Positions 33,307 through 43,291 of a stretch of DNA of 64,000 nt are shown here, in pieces. The stretch lies in NCBI RefSeq assembly GCF_022531965.1, contig NZ_CP092831.1:5365001-5429000 (forward strand). The letters are read 5' to 3'. The position numbers were made by a program, and so were the translations under genes. The notes beneath the pieces were generated by a model that saw only the letters and a program-made list of their open reading frames with translations, had not been told where the DNA came from and did no database searches. This DNA comes from Paenibacillus peoriae (GTDB taxonomy: Bacteria; Bacillota; Bacilli; Paenibacillales; Paenibacillaceae). Each line of letters opens with the position of its first letter. The stretch's first letter is position 1.

Positions 33307-34931
33307 CACCATCCCTCCTCGGTTTTAGGCGATCCATTCATATTTTTCTTCGCTCGTTTGTTGTTGTCTTTACCAATCCAAGAAGGACGTTTAGTCATTT
33401 TCCACCAAGGCGCGCGAACAACGATATCCTTTTGATCCATATGATTGTACGGGCTATATCCGCTCATGTAAGGGACACCAAACGATGTTAGCTTGGTTAA
33501 GTGCGTAGCAATCAGCGTTGTCGCAATAATGATCCCAAACAATCCGAATAAACCCGCCATCAGCATGATTGGAAATCGTAGCAGGCGAACCGTGATGGCA
33601 AAGTTAAAGCGTGGAATGGTAAACGAAGCAATACCTGTGAGCGACACCACAATGACTATGGGTGCCGATACAATCCCTGCCTGTACTGCGGCCTGTCCAA
33701 TAACGAGTGCGCCAAGGATACTGACAGCCTGACCGACCGTTTTGGGGAGACGAATCCCTGCTTCACGTAATGCCTCAAAAGAAATTTCCATCATTAACGC
33801 TTCCACCAGTGCTGGAAAAGGGATGGATTCACGAGCCGCTGCAATACTCAATATGAGTGTCGTCGGCAGCATATCATGATGATAGGTCGTAACCGCTACA
33901 TATAATGCGGGCAGAAAGAGAGCCATGATGAGAAAAAGAAAACGAATCCAGCGCACCATATTACTGATGAAAAAACGTTCGTAATAGTCCTCGCTTGCTT
34001 GCATCATCTGCCACATGGTGACCGGCCCAATCAGGGCAAAAGGCGTTCCGTCTACAAAAATAGCAAAACGTCCTTCCAGTAATTGTGCGGTGACGGTATC
34101 CGGGCGTTCAGTATATTCCATTTGCGGAAACGGAGAAAACGGATGATCCTCAATCAGTTCCTCAATATATCCAGTCTCCAGAACACCATCAATTTCAATA
34201 TCACTGAGCCTTTTTTTTACATCCTCCACCAGTTTGGGATCTATGATCCCTTCAATATAGGTAAGGACGACGCTCGTTTGAGTTTCTGTTCCGATGGTCA
34301 TGCTGTACATCTTGAGCTTGGAGGTCTTCAACTTGAAACGCAACAGTGCCGTATTGACGCGAAGGGTCTCAGTGAAGCCCTCACGCGGCCCGCGAATAAC
34401 CGCTTCCGTCTGGGGTTCCTCTACGCCACGGCGGACACCACCCTTGGCGCTAAAAATATAAGCACGAGGCGTACCCTCTACGAACAAAGCGGCATTGCCG
34501 TCCAGTATCGCTGCCGCTACCATCTTCCATTCGTCCATCGTTTTGGTCTGGGACATCGAGATGCGAGTTTCATCCAGCGGCTCCAATTTGCCGTTCACTT
34601 CAGGGTCCTTGAGCATCATGCCCAGAATGACAGGTCGCAGGATATGATCCTGCAAATCCTCTGATTTTACCGTACCTTCAAAATAAGCCAACAACCCTTT
34701 GCGTTCAGGAGAAATCATGAGCTCTCGGTAGACGATATCAGAGCAATCCTTGAAAATGTCACGCAAAGCACTCAAATTGTCTTCCACATTGCTACGCAGC
34801 GGCTGTTCCAGCCACGAAGACTCAGGCAGTCCTTTGGGCACATTGGAATTTCGTGTCTTGCGGTCTGCGGCTGGAATCGCTCTCCGACTCCACGGTAGCT
34901 TCGGCAACTTGGGAAAGCGCCCTTTCTTCAT
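33306..34931 (-). CDS. Germinant receptor subunit A (GerA family), operon 1
   Basis: 541 residues: hydrophilic N-terminal domain of about 310 residues, then five to six membrane segments. Family motifs visible: TVKSEDLQDHILRPVI, VRGPREGFTETLRVN, LVEGRFAIFVDGTPFAL-type segment, ESIPFPALVEALMMEISFEALREAGIRLP. First gene of the operon; a CATATTA at 34971-34965 on the minus strand resembles the -10 of sigma-G promoters, as expected for a forespore gene, though the -35 fit is weak. Confidence 0.93.
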   Translation of the reverse strand: MKKGRFPKLPKLPWSRRAIPAADRKTRNSNVPKGLPESSWLEQPLRSNVEDNLSALRDIFKDCSDIVYRELMISPERKGLLAYFEGTVKSEDLQDHILRPVILGMMLKDPEVNGKLEPLDETRISMSQTKTMDEWKMVAAAILDGNAALFVEGTPRAYIFSAKGGVRRGVEEPQTEAVIRGPREGFTETLRVNTALLRFKLKTSKLKMYSMTIGTETQTSVVLTYIEGIIDPKLVEDVKKRLSDIEIDGVLETGYIEELIEDHPFSPFPQMEYTERPDTVTAQLLEGRFAIFVDGTPFALIGPVTMWQMMQASEDYYERFFISNMVRWIRFLFLIMALFLPALYVAVTTYHHDMLPTTLILSIAAARESIPFPALVEALMMEISFEALREAGIRLPKTVGQAVSILGALVIGQAAVQAGIVSAPIVIVVSLTGIASFTIPRFNFAITVRLLRFPIMLMAGLFGLFGIIIATTLIATHLTKLTSFGVPYMSGYSPYNHMDQKDIVVRAPWWKMTKRPSWIGKDNNKRAKKNMNGSPKTEEGW

Positions 34932-35036
34932 CGTTATTCCCCCTTTACGAATGAGCCGAACAGATAATATGACCTATAGGATGTACCAGCCTGCAAAGGA
35001 TTATGTATCCAATGAACTCAACATGTTGAACGGATA

Positions 35037-35063
35037 ACAAAAAGACCCTGCAATGATGCAGGG
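35037..35063 (-). terminator. Terminator of the gene at 35112
   Basis: CCCTGCA / TGCAGGG short stem followed by TCTTTTTG on the minus strand, about 50 bases after the stop codon. Confidence 0.65.
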
Positions 35064-35111
35064 CCTTCGAAAAATCCATTATATATCTGAAGATTTATGA
35101 TAAAGGAATGA

Positions 35112-35450
35112 TTAATCTCCCCAATACTCCTCGGGATGGTATTCAATCTCAGAACCAGCTTTGAACCTAAGCTCATCTGTCTGATCATGATATTCCACGC
35201 TTTCCGGAGTGACGTAATACCAATGCTTCACCACGGGTCCATCATCTACCGGCGTTACAAAACGAAATACGTTCAACTCCCCGCTATAACGCACAATCGC
35301 CTCTGCCGTCTCACGCGGCAGCCCTTGAAGCGTGAAGCGAAACACGCCATCCACCGATTCCAAACGGCAATCGAAAACCTGCTTGCGGCTGTCGGCAAAG
35401 CTACGTCCCGTGACGGCATGCTTGATCAGCCATGTTTCCTGCTGCGCCAT
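35112..35450 (-). CDS. Hypothetical protein, 112 aa
   Basis: 112 residues, soluble, rich in beta-forming residues; no family is recognised. It starts MAQQETWLIKHAVTG and ends in an acidic EYHPEEYWGD. It lies 14 bases downstream of the pirin gene on the same strand, so both are likely co-transcribed and share the terminator after it. AGGAGG lies upstream of ATG 35450. Confidence 0.7.
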   Translation of the reverse strand: MAQQETWLIKHAVTGRSFADSRKQVFDCRLESVDGVFRFTLQGLPRETAEAIVRYSGELNVFRFVTPVDDGPVVKHWYYVTPESVEYHDQTDELRFKAGSEIEYHPEEYWGD

Positions 35451-35464
35451 GTGCGCACCTCCTT

Positions 35465-36178
35465 TTAGGGCAAATCGATCAACATATAAAAAGCAGACTC
35501 CTCTGCTTCCAGTGCTAGCTTTGGCTCCTGCTCAATACGAGCTGAATCGCGCCCTTGCAGAATATGTTCACCGTTCACACGCAGTGAGCCTTCAATGACG
35601 AACAGGAACACGCGCCGCCCCTCGGCCTGTGTAAATTCTACTTGCTCTCCAAGCTGAAGCTTGCTTAAATAAATCGTTAAATCCTGGTTGATTGCAGCAA
35701 TTTCACCCTCTGTGCCCGGTACACGTTTTCCGGCAACGACAGGCAGAAGCTGACCGTGAAGACGCTCAGGATTGAACGCTGTGGCCTCATATGACGGTTT
35801 CAGTCCTCTCGTATGCGGGCTAAACCACAATTGCAGCAGACTGACATCCTCCGTTTGTGATGCGTTGTGCTCTGTATGAATGATGCCGTGGCCCGCTGAC
35901 ATTCGCTGAATGCCTCCAAAACGGGTCACTGCTACATGTCCACGGTTGTCTTCATGACGCAGTTCCCCATACAGCACAATCGAAACAATCTCCATATCAC
36001 TGTGCGGATGCGCCCCAAAGCCCCGTCCCGGTGTGATGACATCGTCATTACAGACACGCATAGGACCAAACGCTGTATTGTTCTCATCCTGATACTCCGC
36101 GAATGAAAAGCTGTGACTCCCCCGCAGCCAGCCCTTATCGAAGCTGAATCGGGAAGCCGCCGGATATATTGTAAACAT
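35465..36178 (-). CDS. Pirin-family bicupin protein
   Basis: 237 residues. The N-terminal cupin has the metal site residues of pirins: FGAHPHSDMEIVSIVLYGELRHEDNRG and GHGIIHTEHNAS (three His and one Glu). The second cupin is at the C-terminus (LRVNGEHILQGRDSARIE). Some bacterial pirins oxidise quercetin; others act as redox-sensing cofactors, so the role here is open. Start ATG 36178 has AGGAGGG upstream. Confidence 0.9.
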   Translation of the reverse strand: MFTIYPAASRFSFDKGWLRGSHSFSFAEYQDENNTAFGPMRVCNDDVITPGRGFGAHPHSDMEIVSIVLYGELRHEDNRGHVAVTRFGGIQRMSAGHGIIHTEHNASQTEDVSLLQLWFSPHTRGLKPSYEATAFNPERLHGQLLPVVAGKRVPGTEGEIAAINQDLTIYLSKLQLGEQVEFTQAEGRRVFLFVIEGSLRVNGEHILQGRDSARIEQEPKLALEAEESAFYMLIDLP

Positions 36179-36247
36179 AATAGCCCTCCTTCAGGAAGAA
36201 AAATGAGATCAAATCCCTCTCATTGTACCCGAGCCCAATCGATAAAG

Positions 36248-37105
36248 CTATGCCTCTGTCTGAGTGATAATCTCATCTATAAAAGACTGCAAGGTACTGG
36301 TAACAAAGGCTTCCTTACGTCGGATAAACACCGTTGTTACTTCATTGTACGGCTCAGGCATCGCATGACCGCACACATGGCCTTGAGCCACTAGCCCGCT
36401 GATCGAAGATTCAGGAAATACGGTCATTCCTATACCAGCCGCCACACTGCCGATAATCGTCTCAAATGTCCCAAACTCCATGATCTGCTTAGGAATAATG
36501 CCCTCCATTTTGAGCCAGGTTTCCAGTCGTCCCCGGTAGCCGCAGCCTTTTTTATATAAGAGAAGCGGACGGGTCGTGAGATCCTCAACGGAAAAATCAT
36601 CTCCTTGGGATACAAGGACCAGCTTTTCCTGAAATACATCAAACTGTTCAATGAGCGGATGCTTGACCGGCCCGGTCACAAAGGCTCCATCCAGCCGCAT
36701 TTCTGCAACCTCCTGCACCAGAGACTCTGTAACCCCAGCCTTGAGAGACAACTCGACATCCGGGTACTTGCTATAGTAAGCATGTAAAATGGCCGGAAGG
36801 GCAATGACAGTCTCCACGATGCCAATCTCCAGCACCCCCGAAGGTGCAGAGGTATTCTGAAACGCATGTTTCATTTCCTCGAATTGCGATAAAATGCTTT
36901 TCGTATATTGCAGCAGACGCTTGCCCTCGGCATTGAGGATCATTCCCCGCTTATGTCTATTAAATAAAGGCGTTTGCAATTCCTTTTCGAGCAGCTTGAT
37001 TCTGGCCGTTACATTGGACTGGACATAGCTAAGCTCGGCTGCAGCCTTGCTGACACTGCCATGCGCAGCCACCGACTGGAAAATGTTTAAATCGTTCAGA
37101 TCCAC
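36248..37105 (-). CDS. LysR-family transcriptional regulator
   Basis: 285 residues. The N-terminal winged helix-turn-helix (MDLNDLNIFQSVAAHGSVSKAAAELSYVQSNVTARIKLLEKELQTPLF) is classic LysR, with the effector domain after about residue 90 (GVLEIGIVETVIALPAILHAY). It is divergent from the EamA transporter gene at 37279 with 173 bases between, the standard place for a LysR target. Confidence 0.92.
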   Translation of the reverse strand: MDLNDLNIFQSVAAHGSVSKAAAELSYVQSNVTARIKLLEKELQTPLFNRHKRGMILNAEGKRLLQYTKSILSQFEEMKHAFQNTSAPSGVLEIGIVETVIALPAILHAYYSKYPDVELSLKAGVTESLVQEVAEMRLDGAFVTGPVKHPLIEQFDVFQEKLVLVSQGDDFSVEDLTTRPLLLYKKGCGYRGRLETWLKMEGIIPKQIMEFGTFETIIGSVAAGIGMTVFPESSISGLVAQGHVCGHAMPEPYNEVTTVFIRRKEAFVTSTLQSFIDEIITQTEA

Positions 37106-37278
37106 TACTGCTCCTCCTTATTGTGAAGGGCAAGGGGCCATCAAAATTGACGCGCCTTGTCACTTATTATCATTTTAAATGATCATAATGTTTATTTTCA
37201 ATCATTTTACCAACAGCTTCCCATCCTTTATGATGTTGTCCATAAGATATATCCGCTGAGACCGGCAAGGAGGAGCTT

Positions 37279-38265
37279 TTGCACACCATGAACAGACAAA
37301 TCATGACCGGATCTTTATTATGCCTAATCGCCAGTATGTCCTGGGGGGCGATGTTTCCGGTTTCGCACATTGCATTACAACACATCAATCCACTGTACTT
37401 TTCATTTTTGCGCTATTTATCGGTTACACTCATTTTAGTCGTACTATTGTGGCTCAAAGAGGGAAGGACTGCATTTCGCTTTGAGGGCAAGGGCAAGACG
37501 TTGTTATTCTTCGGGACCATGGGATTCACCATTTATAATATGGCCGTTTTCCAGGGACAGCACGCGATGGGGGCAGCAGGCACTCTGGTAGCCTCTATAA
37601 TGGAAGTGCTAATGCCGATGATTTCTATTGCGATGGTGTGGGTCATGACCCGTAAAATGCCTCCGAAATATACACTAATCAGCATGGTGATTGCGCTGGC
37701 CGGGGCTTTACTGGTGATCACGAACGGAAAATGGACCTTTTTCACACTTGCCGGACAACATTTACTGCCGCTGCTGCTTATTTTCGTAGGCGTCGTCGGA
37801 TGGGTCGTATATTCCATGGGAGGCAGCCATTTTGCAGGATGGTCTACTCTTCGGTATTCAACCCTAACCTGCCTGCTCGGAACTCTCGTCTCCTTCGTAG
37901 TCGTCACATTTGCCTCTGCTTTCAACTGGATTGTGGTGCCGGACTGGCAGGCTGTATGGTCAGTTAAATACGAAATGAGCTTTATGATCCTGCTTCCAGG
38001 GTTAGCGGCCCTGCTTAGCTGGAATGCCGGAATCCGAAAGCTATCTCCACTGAACGGAATTCTATTTATTAACTTTGTACCGATTACCACGCTGGTACTC
38101 ATGTACTTCCAAGGTTATGCCATTAGCCGTTTTGAACTATATGGGACAGTGTTAGTCATATTCGCACTGATTCTGAACAATATGTTTCAGAGAAGTTCGC
38201 TGCGTCCTTCCGACTCACGGGATGTCCGTTTCCGTCTGGACCGCCGCAAGTCCTTCCAACGTTAA
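37279..38265 (+). CDS. EamA/DMT-family transporter
   Basis: 328 residues with about ten membrane segments in two EamA repeats (LCLIASMSWGAMFPVSHIALQHI; MEVLMPMISIAMVWVM; LPGLAALLSWNAGIRKLSPLNGILFINFVPITTLVLMYF). Such proteins export metabolites or amino acids; the substrate is unknown. TTG 37279 lies five bases after AAGGAGG; ATG 37288 is the alternative, at 14 bases. A short basic C-terminal tail (RDVRFRLDRRKSFQR) follows the last helix. Confidence 0.88.
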   Translation: MHTMNRQIMTGSLLCLIASMSWGAMFPVSHIALQHINPLYFSFLRYLSVTLILVVLLWLKEGRTAFRFEGKGKTLLFFGTMGFTIYNMAVFQGQHAMGAAGTLVASIMEVLMPMISIAMVWVMTRKMPPKYTLISMVIALAGALLVITNGKWTFFTLAGQHLLPLLLIFVGVVGWVVYSMGGSHFAGWSTLRYSTLTCLLGTLVSFVVVTFASAFNWIVVPDWQAVWSVKYEMSFMILLPGLAALLSWNAGIRKLSPLNGILFINFVPITTLVLMYFQGYAISRFELYGTVLVIFALILNNMFQRSSLRPSDSRDVRFRLDRRKSFQR

Positions 38266-38304
38266 CTTCTAACTCTGCAAACCAAAAATTATGCTAAAAG
38301 CATA

Positions 38305-38357
38305 AAAAAGCGCCTGGATACAGAGTACAATCTCCTGTATCCAGGCGCTTTTTATTA
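38305..38357. terminator. Bidirectional terminator between EamA and chemoreceptor genes
   Basis: AAAAAGCGCCTGGATACAG and CTGTATCCAGGCGCTTTTT form a 19-bp perfect stem with T runs on both strands. It serves both convergent genes. Confidence 0.9.
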
Positions 38358-38360
38358 TTT

Positions 38361-40349
38361 TTATGACTTTCCTTCAACCTGAAAACGTCCAACCAGTTCG
38401 CGCAATTCCTCTGCCATTTGGCTCAGATCCGCCGTAGATGAAGCAATTTCCTCGATAGAAGCGAGCTGTTGCTCAGCTGCCGCTGAGATCGACTCGGTGT
38501 TGCTCGCTGCCTCGTCCGAAATGTGGGCAATATCGCTCATAATATCTACGACACCTACAGTCCCCCGTGCCATTTCCTGAGTCACTCCGGTAATGTCATT
38601 GATATGCCCCATAGCTCGTTCCACGGCCTCGCTGATTTCCGCAAAGGATTGCTCAGACGTGGTTACCGAATCAATGCCTTCTGTCACCCGTGTCCGCGCT
38701 CGATGCATAGCGCCCAGAGCATGATTCATATCCACCTGCATCGCTTCAATGCGCTCCGAGATCAAGGTAGCCGACTTCGCTGATTCCTCAGCCAGCTTAC
38801 GCACCTCCGTAGCAACCACGGCAAATCCTTTGCCATGATCTCCGGCACGTGCGGCCTCAATGGACGCATTCAGAGCTAACAGATTGGTCTGTTTGGCGAT
38901 ACCGGATATAACGCTGATAATATTCACGATTTCACCGGAGCGCTCATTGAGGGAGTCCATGGCCTGTCCGAGATCGTTAACGGTCTCATCGATGTCATGC
39001 ATCTTCTGTACAGCCTGCGTAGCAGCCTTGCTGCCCTCCTGAGCTGACTCGGCGTTCATCTTCACATGTTCAGATACGCCCACCATACGCTCGGATACGT
39101 TCGCTGCTTGCTGAGCAAGCTCCTCCATATTTACAGAGCCGTGCTTAACGCTCTGCACCTGACGTTCGCTGCCCACGGCCACTTCCTGGATAGCGATGGT
39201 GACATGCTCAATCGCTTGGGTTGTCTGATCTGCACCCGCAGCCAGTTCCTCCGCTGAAGAACTTACCCGATCTGTCGTTTCGTGAACGCTTCGGATCATC
39301 GTGCGCAAACTGTCGACCATGGTTTGGAAGTGAGATGACAATTCGCCTACCTCATCCGTTTTTCCGGTTTCCAAATCGCCCGTCAAATCTCCTTCACTGA
39401 TTCGTTCTGCTGATTTTTGCAGCTTACGAATTGGTACCAGAACAGAACGGGTGATCAGGAAAATCGCGAGTAGCGCAATCACCAATGAGCCAGCCAGCAC
39501 AAAAATGGTTACATAACGCATGGCAGCCGTGGCATCGCTAATCTCGGATTGATTGAAGGTACCTGCAATTTTCCAACCAGTATCCGTATTCGTTACATAG
39601 GTCAAATATTTTTCGTGACCTTCATGCATATATTTAAAGTTCCCGCTCGGCGCAGTATACAACGTATCAAGCACTTTCTCCTGTGGAGATGAGCCCGGTT
39701 TAGCCGTAGGATGGACTACAAATTTCTTCGTATGATCCAAAATAATGATATACCCCTCCTGGCCCACTTTGATGGAGGCCAGTTTACGTACACTTTCCAG
39801 ATTTAGAGAAATCCCGATAACCCCGGACTTGTCGGAAAGCGTCTGAGATACTACGACAACAGGAATACCCGATGAATTAATGATAACAGGCGTAATTGCA
39901 ACCTTACCGGGCTGCTTCATCGCTTCGATGTACCATGGGCGTGTGCGAGGATCAAAAGTCCCTTCATCCTCCTTGGGCACCCCCCGAATCATCAGCCCCT
40001 CCGGTGTACCAACAAAAATATCCGTGGCATCTTCGTGCAAACCCTTGTATTGGATCAGCTTCGGCTGAATCAAAGGGCTGTTTCGACCATCTATCATCGA
40101 GCCGTCCAGACGCTCCGCTAAATAACTCGCATCTTTAATTTTACTGGCGATTGCGTATTCAATAATTGAGTTAGCTGTCGCTACCCCCTGATTCGCACTG
40201 CCGTGGAGCTGTTTTTCCATAGCATTATATGATGATTTATAGGTCGCAATGGAAATACTTAAGCTCGGAATCAGCAAAACAAGTAAAAAGCCTAAACTTA
40301 GCTTGTTCCTGAGTGTCCATATCGTTTTTCTCTTTCGCGTTGTTCCCAT
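38361..40349 (-). CDS. Methyl-accepting chemotaxis protein with Cache sensor
   Basis: 662 residues: first helix at about 14-36, an extracellular dCache-type sensor ([47 protein letters not shown]), second helix at about 280-302 ([18 protein letters not shown]), HAMP, then the long coiled-coil signalling domain with the hairpin tip [41 protein letters not shown]. It senses a small molecule and drives CheA. ATG 40349 follows AAAGGGG; upstream codons to 40424 lack a start signal. Confidence 0.93.
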   Translation of the reverse strand: MGTTRKRKTIWTLRNKLSLGFLLVLLIPSLSISIATYKSSYNAMEKQLHGSANQGVATANSIIEYAIASKIKDASYLAERLDGSMIDGRNSPLIQPKLIQYKGLHEDATDIFVGTPEGLMIRGVPKEDEGTFDPRTRPWYIEAMKQPGKVAITPVIINSSGIPVVVVSQTLSDKSGVIGISLNLESVRKLASIKVGQEGYIIILDHTKKFVVHPTAKPGSSPQEKVLDTLYTAPSGNFKYMHEGHEKYLTYVTNTDTGWKIAGTFNQSEISDATAAMRYVTIFVLAGSLVIALLAIFLITRSVLVPIRKLQKSAERISEGDLTGDLETGKTDEVGELSSHFQTMVDSLRTMIRSVHETTDRVSSSAEELAAGADQTTQAIEHVTIAIQEVAVGSERQVQSVKHGSVNMEELAQQAANVSERMVGVSEHVKMNAESAQEGSKAATQAVQKMHDIDETVNDLGQAMDSLNERSGEIVNIISVISGIAKQTNLLALNASIEAARAGDHGKGFAVVATEVRKLAEESAKSATLISERIEAMQVDMNHALGAMHRARTRVTEGIDSVTTSEQSFAEISEAVERAMGHINDITGVTQEMARGTVGVVDIMSDIAHISDEAASNTESISAAAEQQLASIEEIASSTADLSQMAEELRELVGRFQVEGKS

Positions 40350-40502
40350 GTTTTTTCCCCTTTGCTCATAAAACGATATATTTGAATTACATTCCGTGTT
40401 AGTTATATCGGTTGAAAGTAGCAAATGATTTACAATGAAATTTCACAAAGGGGAAAAACAAAAACGCGCCCTATAAGACTAAGGACGCGGTTATATGAAC
40501 AT

Positions 40503-40910
40503 TTAGACCTGTACGTTAATGTTTTCAGCCTTTTTACGGCCAAATAACTGATCCACTGCCAGAAAGCGTCCACCGACAAGCGCTTGCTGAAGGCTGGTGA
40601 ACAGAATCAGCAGATCAAATTCAATCGAGCCAAAAGGCTGTCCTTTTTTAGCCGTTAGCAATACACCGATCATAACGATGGTCAATGCCGCTCCAGCCAG
40701 TCGTGTTCCGATTCCCAGAACCAGTGCAATACCCCCAACCAGTTCAACCGCAGCGACCACAGGAGCCATCCAGCCAGGGAGTCCGATACTTTGGAAGAAG
40801 CCGGAGGTTCCGTCTAGTCCCTGAAACTTTTGTGCACCGTGAACGATAAAAATAACCCCTGTAAAAATCCGTACCAACAATAATCCAATATTCATAAGCG
40901 TTTGATTCAT
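40503..40910 (-). CDS. DoxX-family membrane protein
   Basis: 135 residues with four hydrophobic segments and the DoxX pattern (LLLVRIFTGVIFIVHGAQKF; GLPGWMAPVVAAVELVGGIALVLGIGTRLAGAAL). The role of this family is poorly known; some members are tied to redox stress. The upstream region holds a BlaI-like operator matching that of the blaI-like gene at 41892, so the two are likely under one repressor. Confidence 0.88.
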   Translation of the reverse strand: MNQTLMNIGLLLVRIFTGVIFIVHGAQKFQGLDGTSGFFQSIGLPGWMAPVVAAVELVGGIALVLGIGTRLAGAALTIVMIGVLLTAKKGQPFGSIEFDLLILFTSLQQALVGGRFLAVDQLFGRKKAENINVQV

Positions 40911-40949
40911 TTGCTCATCTCCTTTTAAATTGTATAAAAATTCTGCAAT

Positions 40950-40968
40950 AAACTACACACTGTAGTGT
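40950..40968. promoter_or_regulatory. BlaI-like operator upstream of doxX
   Basis: AAACTAC-ACACT-GTAGTGT: the same spacing of 5 and right arm as the operator at 42318-42336 (ACACTAC-CGATT-GTAGTGT). A further half-site GTACTACACA follows directly. Confidence 0.65.
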
Positions 40969-41028
40969 ACTACACATTGAGAATCGGTAGCGCAAAAAGC
41001 GCCACCTGTAGGAAACATCTTGCCAAAC

Positions 41029-41889
41029 TTAGATTAGCGCCAGTGCAAACATAAGTGTCAACATCACTAGCACATAGCTGGAAAACATAATCGAACGCCA
41101 AGGCATTTGAATGACAGGTTCTTGCTGAGGGTCTAAAATACGTGAGATACGATAGTTAATGGACGTTTCTGCAAACGAGGAACAAGCGGCGGAGTTTACC
41201 AGGCGAGTATTGGCAGGCGTCATACTCAGAAGCTTGAGCAATGCGCTCCCAATCCCAACTGGTGAACCCGCTCGATGAATCGCTTCGTTATCAGCCAAAA
41301 TTTCACGGGCCGTCTTATAATGATGGGTAATGTGACGTAGCACCGGCAAGTAAAACAGCTGTTTAGCACATACTTGCAGCAACCAGGTCTTCAACGGATC
41401 ATAATGTTTCATATGATAGGCTTCATGGTATATGACAGCTTCTTCTTCGTGTTTGTCCAGTACAGACAATAGTGCAGAGGACAATACAATACGTGGCTTC
41501 CATAATCCCATGGTGAAGGCGGCTGGCTTGGCATAATCAATGACCCATATCCGATCGGTCCCGAGTTCACCATATCGCTCACCCAGTGCTTCGGTCAGCG
41601 GCAGGTCACGCATTCGGTGCAGTCTGCGAAAAGCTGCCCTGGTAGCCATACACTGTCTGACTGCTTCTCCTCCGGCGATAGCGAAGGTAACGAAAACCAG
41701 CCCGCTGAGCGCATCCACCATGTAGCCGATTCCGTAATGCTGTAACAAACTTCTGCAAATTTGAAACACGTTATAATTCAATTTCCAGCCGAAAACATGC
41801 TGTCCGGCGTACATACCCATCTGTATAAGGGCGAAACCCGAAATCAAGGCGCCTGCTGTAAACAGTAATTTAGAACGTGTTTTCCACAT
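41029..41889 (-). CDS. M56-family membrane metallopeptidase (BlaR1/MecR1-like, no sensor domain)
   Basis: 286 residues. Membrane helices at the N-terminus, then the zinc peptidase site HEEAVIYHEAYHMKHYDPLKTWLLQ (HExxH form HEAYH) and another helix at the C-terminus (IMFSSYVLVMLTLMFALAL). BlaR1-type peptidases remove BlaI-type repressors when a signal is sensed; here no penicillin-binding sensor domain follows, so the inducing signal is unknown. ATG 41889 comes two bases after the stop codon of the BlaI-like gene. Confidence 0.88.
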   Translation of the reverse strand: MWKTRSKLLFTAGALISGFALIQMGMYAGQHVFGWKLNYNVFQICRSLLQHYGIGYMVDALSGLVFVTFAIAGGEAVRQCMATRAAFRRLHRMRDLPLTEALGERYGELGTDRIWVIDYAKPAAFTMGLWKPRIVLSSALLSVLDKHEEEAVIYHEAYHMKHYDPLKTWLLQVCAKQLFYLPVLRHITHHYKTAREILADNEAIHRAGSPVGIGSALLKLLSMTPANTRLVNSAACSSFAETSINYRISRILDPQQEPVIQMPWRSIMFSSYVLVMLTLMFALALI

Positions 41890-41891
41890 CG

Positions 41892-42305
41892 CTACATATC
41901 CTTTTTCCATTGTTTAATTTTTTGTTCCAGACGTTCGATCAACTTCGGATCGGCCACCTCCAGAGCATCAATCATATGATTGACAGCAAGCGGACCAAAT
42001 TCGTCCACCAATTCGTGACTCAGTCCCTTGGATTGCTCATCCATGAATTCTTCCCTGCTTAAAACTGGACGATATAAAGACGTTCTCCCACGTATACTCT
42101 TACTCAGTATTCCCTTTTCCACTAAACGGTTCATCACGGTCATTACCGTATTGAAGTTAAAGTCCCGATCCCCCTCCAACGCGGTCTGCACTTCTTTGAT
42201 ACTCCGATCCGAAGTGGACCATAAAATATCCATAATTTTGGCTTCCAGAGGTCCGAAAAATCGGTTAAGCCCGGTTTCGCCAGCTTTAAAATTCAGTCGT
42301 TTCAT
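41892..42305 (-). CDS. BlaI/MecI/CopY-family repressor
   Basis: 137 residues: N-terminal winged helix-turn-helix (LEAKIMDILWSTSDRSIKEVQTALEGDRDFNFNTVMTVMNRLVEKGILSKSIRGRTSLYRPVLS) and a C-terminal helical dimer domain. It represses its own operon and likely the nearby doxX. The gene pairs with the M56 peptidase. ATG 42305 follows GAGGTG; a GTG at 42314 is too close to it. The target operator lies at 42318-42336. Confidence 0.92.
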   Translation of the reverse strand: MKRLNFKAGETGLNRFFGPLEAKIMDILWSTSDRSIKEVQTALEGDRDFNFNTVMTVMNRLVEKGILSKSIRGRTSLYRPVLSREEFMDEQSKGLSHELVDEFGPLAVNHMIDALEVADPKLIERLEQKIKQWKKDM

Positions 42306-42317
42306 AAGAAGCACCTC

Positions 42318-42336
42318 ACACTACCGATTGTAGTGT
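42318..42336. promoter_or_regulatory. BlaI-type operator of the blaI-M56 operon
   Basis: ACACTAC-CGATT-GTAGTGT, perfect 7-base arms, 13 bases before the BlaI-like start codon. The TACA/TGTA core is that of BlaI/MecI operators. Confidence 0.75.
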
Positions 42337-42451
42337 ATATCTCCTGACAAAGTCAACCGTCACACCTAATGTCAGTTTCTTCATGGAATCATATACAAAC
42401 CGCCGAATGTCTCCATCCGGCGGAAATTCATCGGTATTCATAACTTTCAGT

Positions 42452-43291
42452 TCAATCTGCCAATCTGTATCCTACACCTCTTACGGTTGCAATATATTCA
42501 GGTTCTGCAGGCCGATCATCCAGCTTCTTGCGCAAACTTTTGACATGCACATCTACAACGTTGCTGCCGCCTACAAAATCCGTCTCCCAGATATCGTGCA
42601 TCATTTGCTCGCGGGAGATCACTTTGCCTTGAGCATCAATCAGCTTCAGCAGCAAATCGTATTCTGTTTTAGTCAGATTCAATTGACTCTCTTCTTTATA
42701 TACCAGCATTTTATCTCGGTCAATCCAGATGTCCTTGAACACCGTACGACGGCTGGCTTGCGCTGCCTGACGGGAAGTTGCAGGATGGCGTACAATCATC
42801 CGTTCAATGTCATGCACCATATGATTGGAAGCCAGCGGCCACACCAGCACCTCTTCTGAAGGAAGCAGCTCATGAGCATGTACAGACACCCGATCCTGAA
42901 CCACGTACATAACTGGTGTGTCTTTCATGTGTTCTACCTCAAGACGATTGCGAATATCCAGTAATTCACTCTGTGGTTCGGTAGCGGTCAAATCGTAAAT
43001 CAAGAGATCGCTTCCCAGATGACGCTGCACTTCAGGTTCCCAGCGATGGAAAACCATCACATCAAAACACGCATCTGACAGCGTACGCACCAACCCGTGA
43101 ACTACACCCGGTACCGAACTGATCAGAATGATACGACGTGTAGTTGGACAATACAAGGGCTCATTGGAAGGAACGGTCTGCACCGTAGGTGTAGAGGGAG
43201 CAGCTAACATCGATGTCCAACTGCCCTTCACCCGTCTAGGCATGTCAGCCACTTTGAAACGATTTGTTATCTGATTCGCTTGCTTTGACAT
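42452..43291 (-). CDS. OmpR-type winged-helix regulator with degenerate receiver domain
   Basis: 279 residues. The C-terminal OmpR-type DNA-binding domain is intact (LNLTKTEYDLLLKLIDAQGKVISREQMMHDIWE, VDVHVKSLRKKLDD, IATVRGVGYRL). The middle domain (about 50-165) has a receiver outline (RRIILISSVPG, DLLIYDLTA, VLVWPLAS), but the acidic pair at the first strand is absent and the invariant Lys is replaced (VWPL), so phosphorylation is unlikely. The first 45 residues are a Pro/Ser/Thr-rich extension. No histidine kinase follows. It starts inside the end of the Fur-like gene, overlap 25 bases. Confidence 0.8.
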   Translation of the reverse strand: MSKQANQITNRFKVADMPRRVKGSWTSMLAAPSTPTVQTVPSNEPLYCPTTRRIILISSVPGVVHGLVRTLSDACFDVMVFHRWEPEVQRHLGSDLLIYDLTATEPQSELLDIRNRLEVEHMKDTPVMYVVQDRVSVHAHELLPSEEVLVWPLASNHMVHDIERMIVRHPATSRQAAQASRRTVFKDIWIDRDKMLVYKEESQLNLTKTEYDLLLKLIDAQGKVISREQMMHDIWETDFVGGSNVVDVHVKSLRKKLDDRPAEPEYIATVRGVGYRLAD

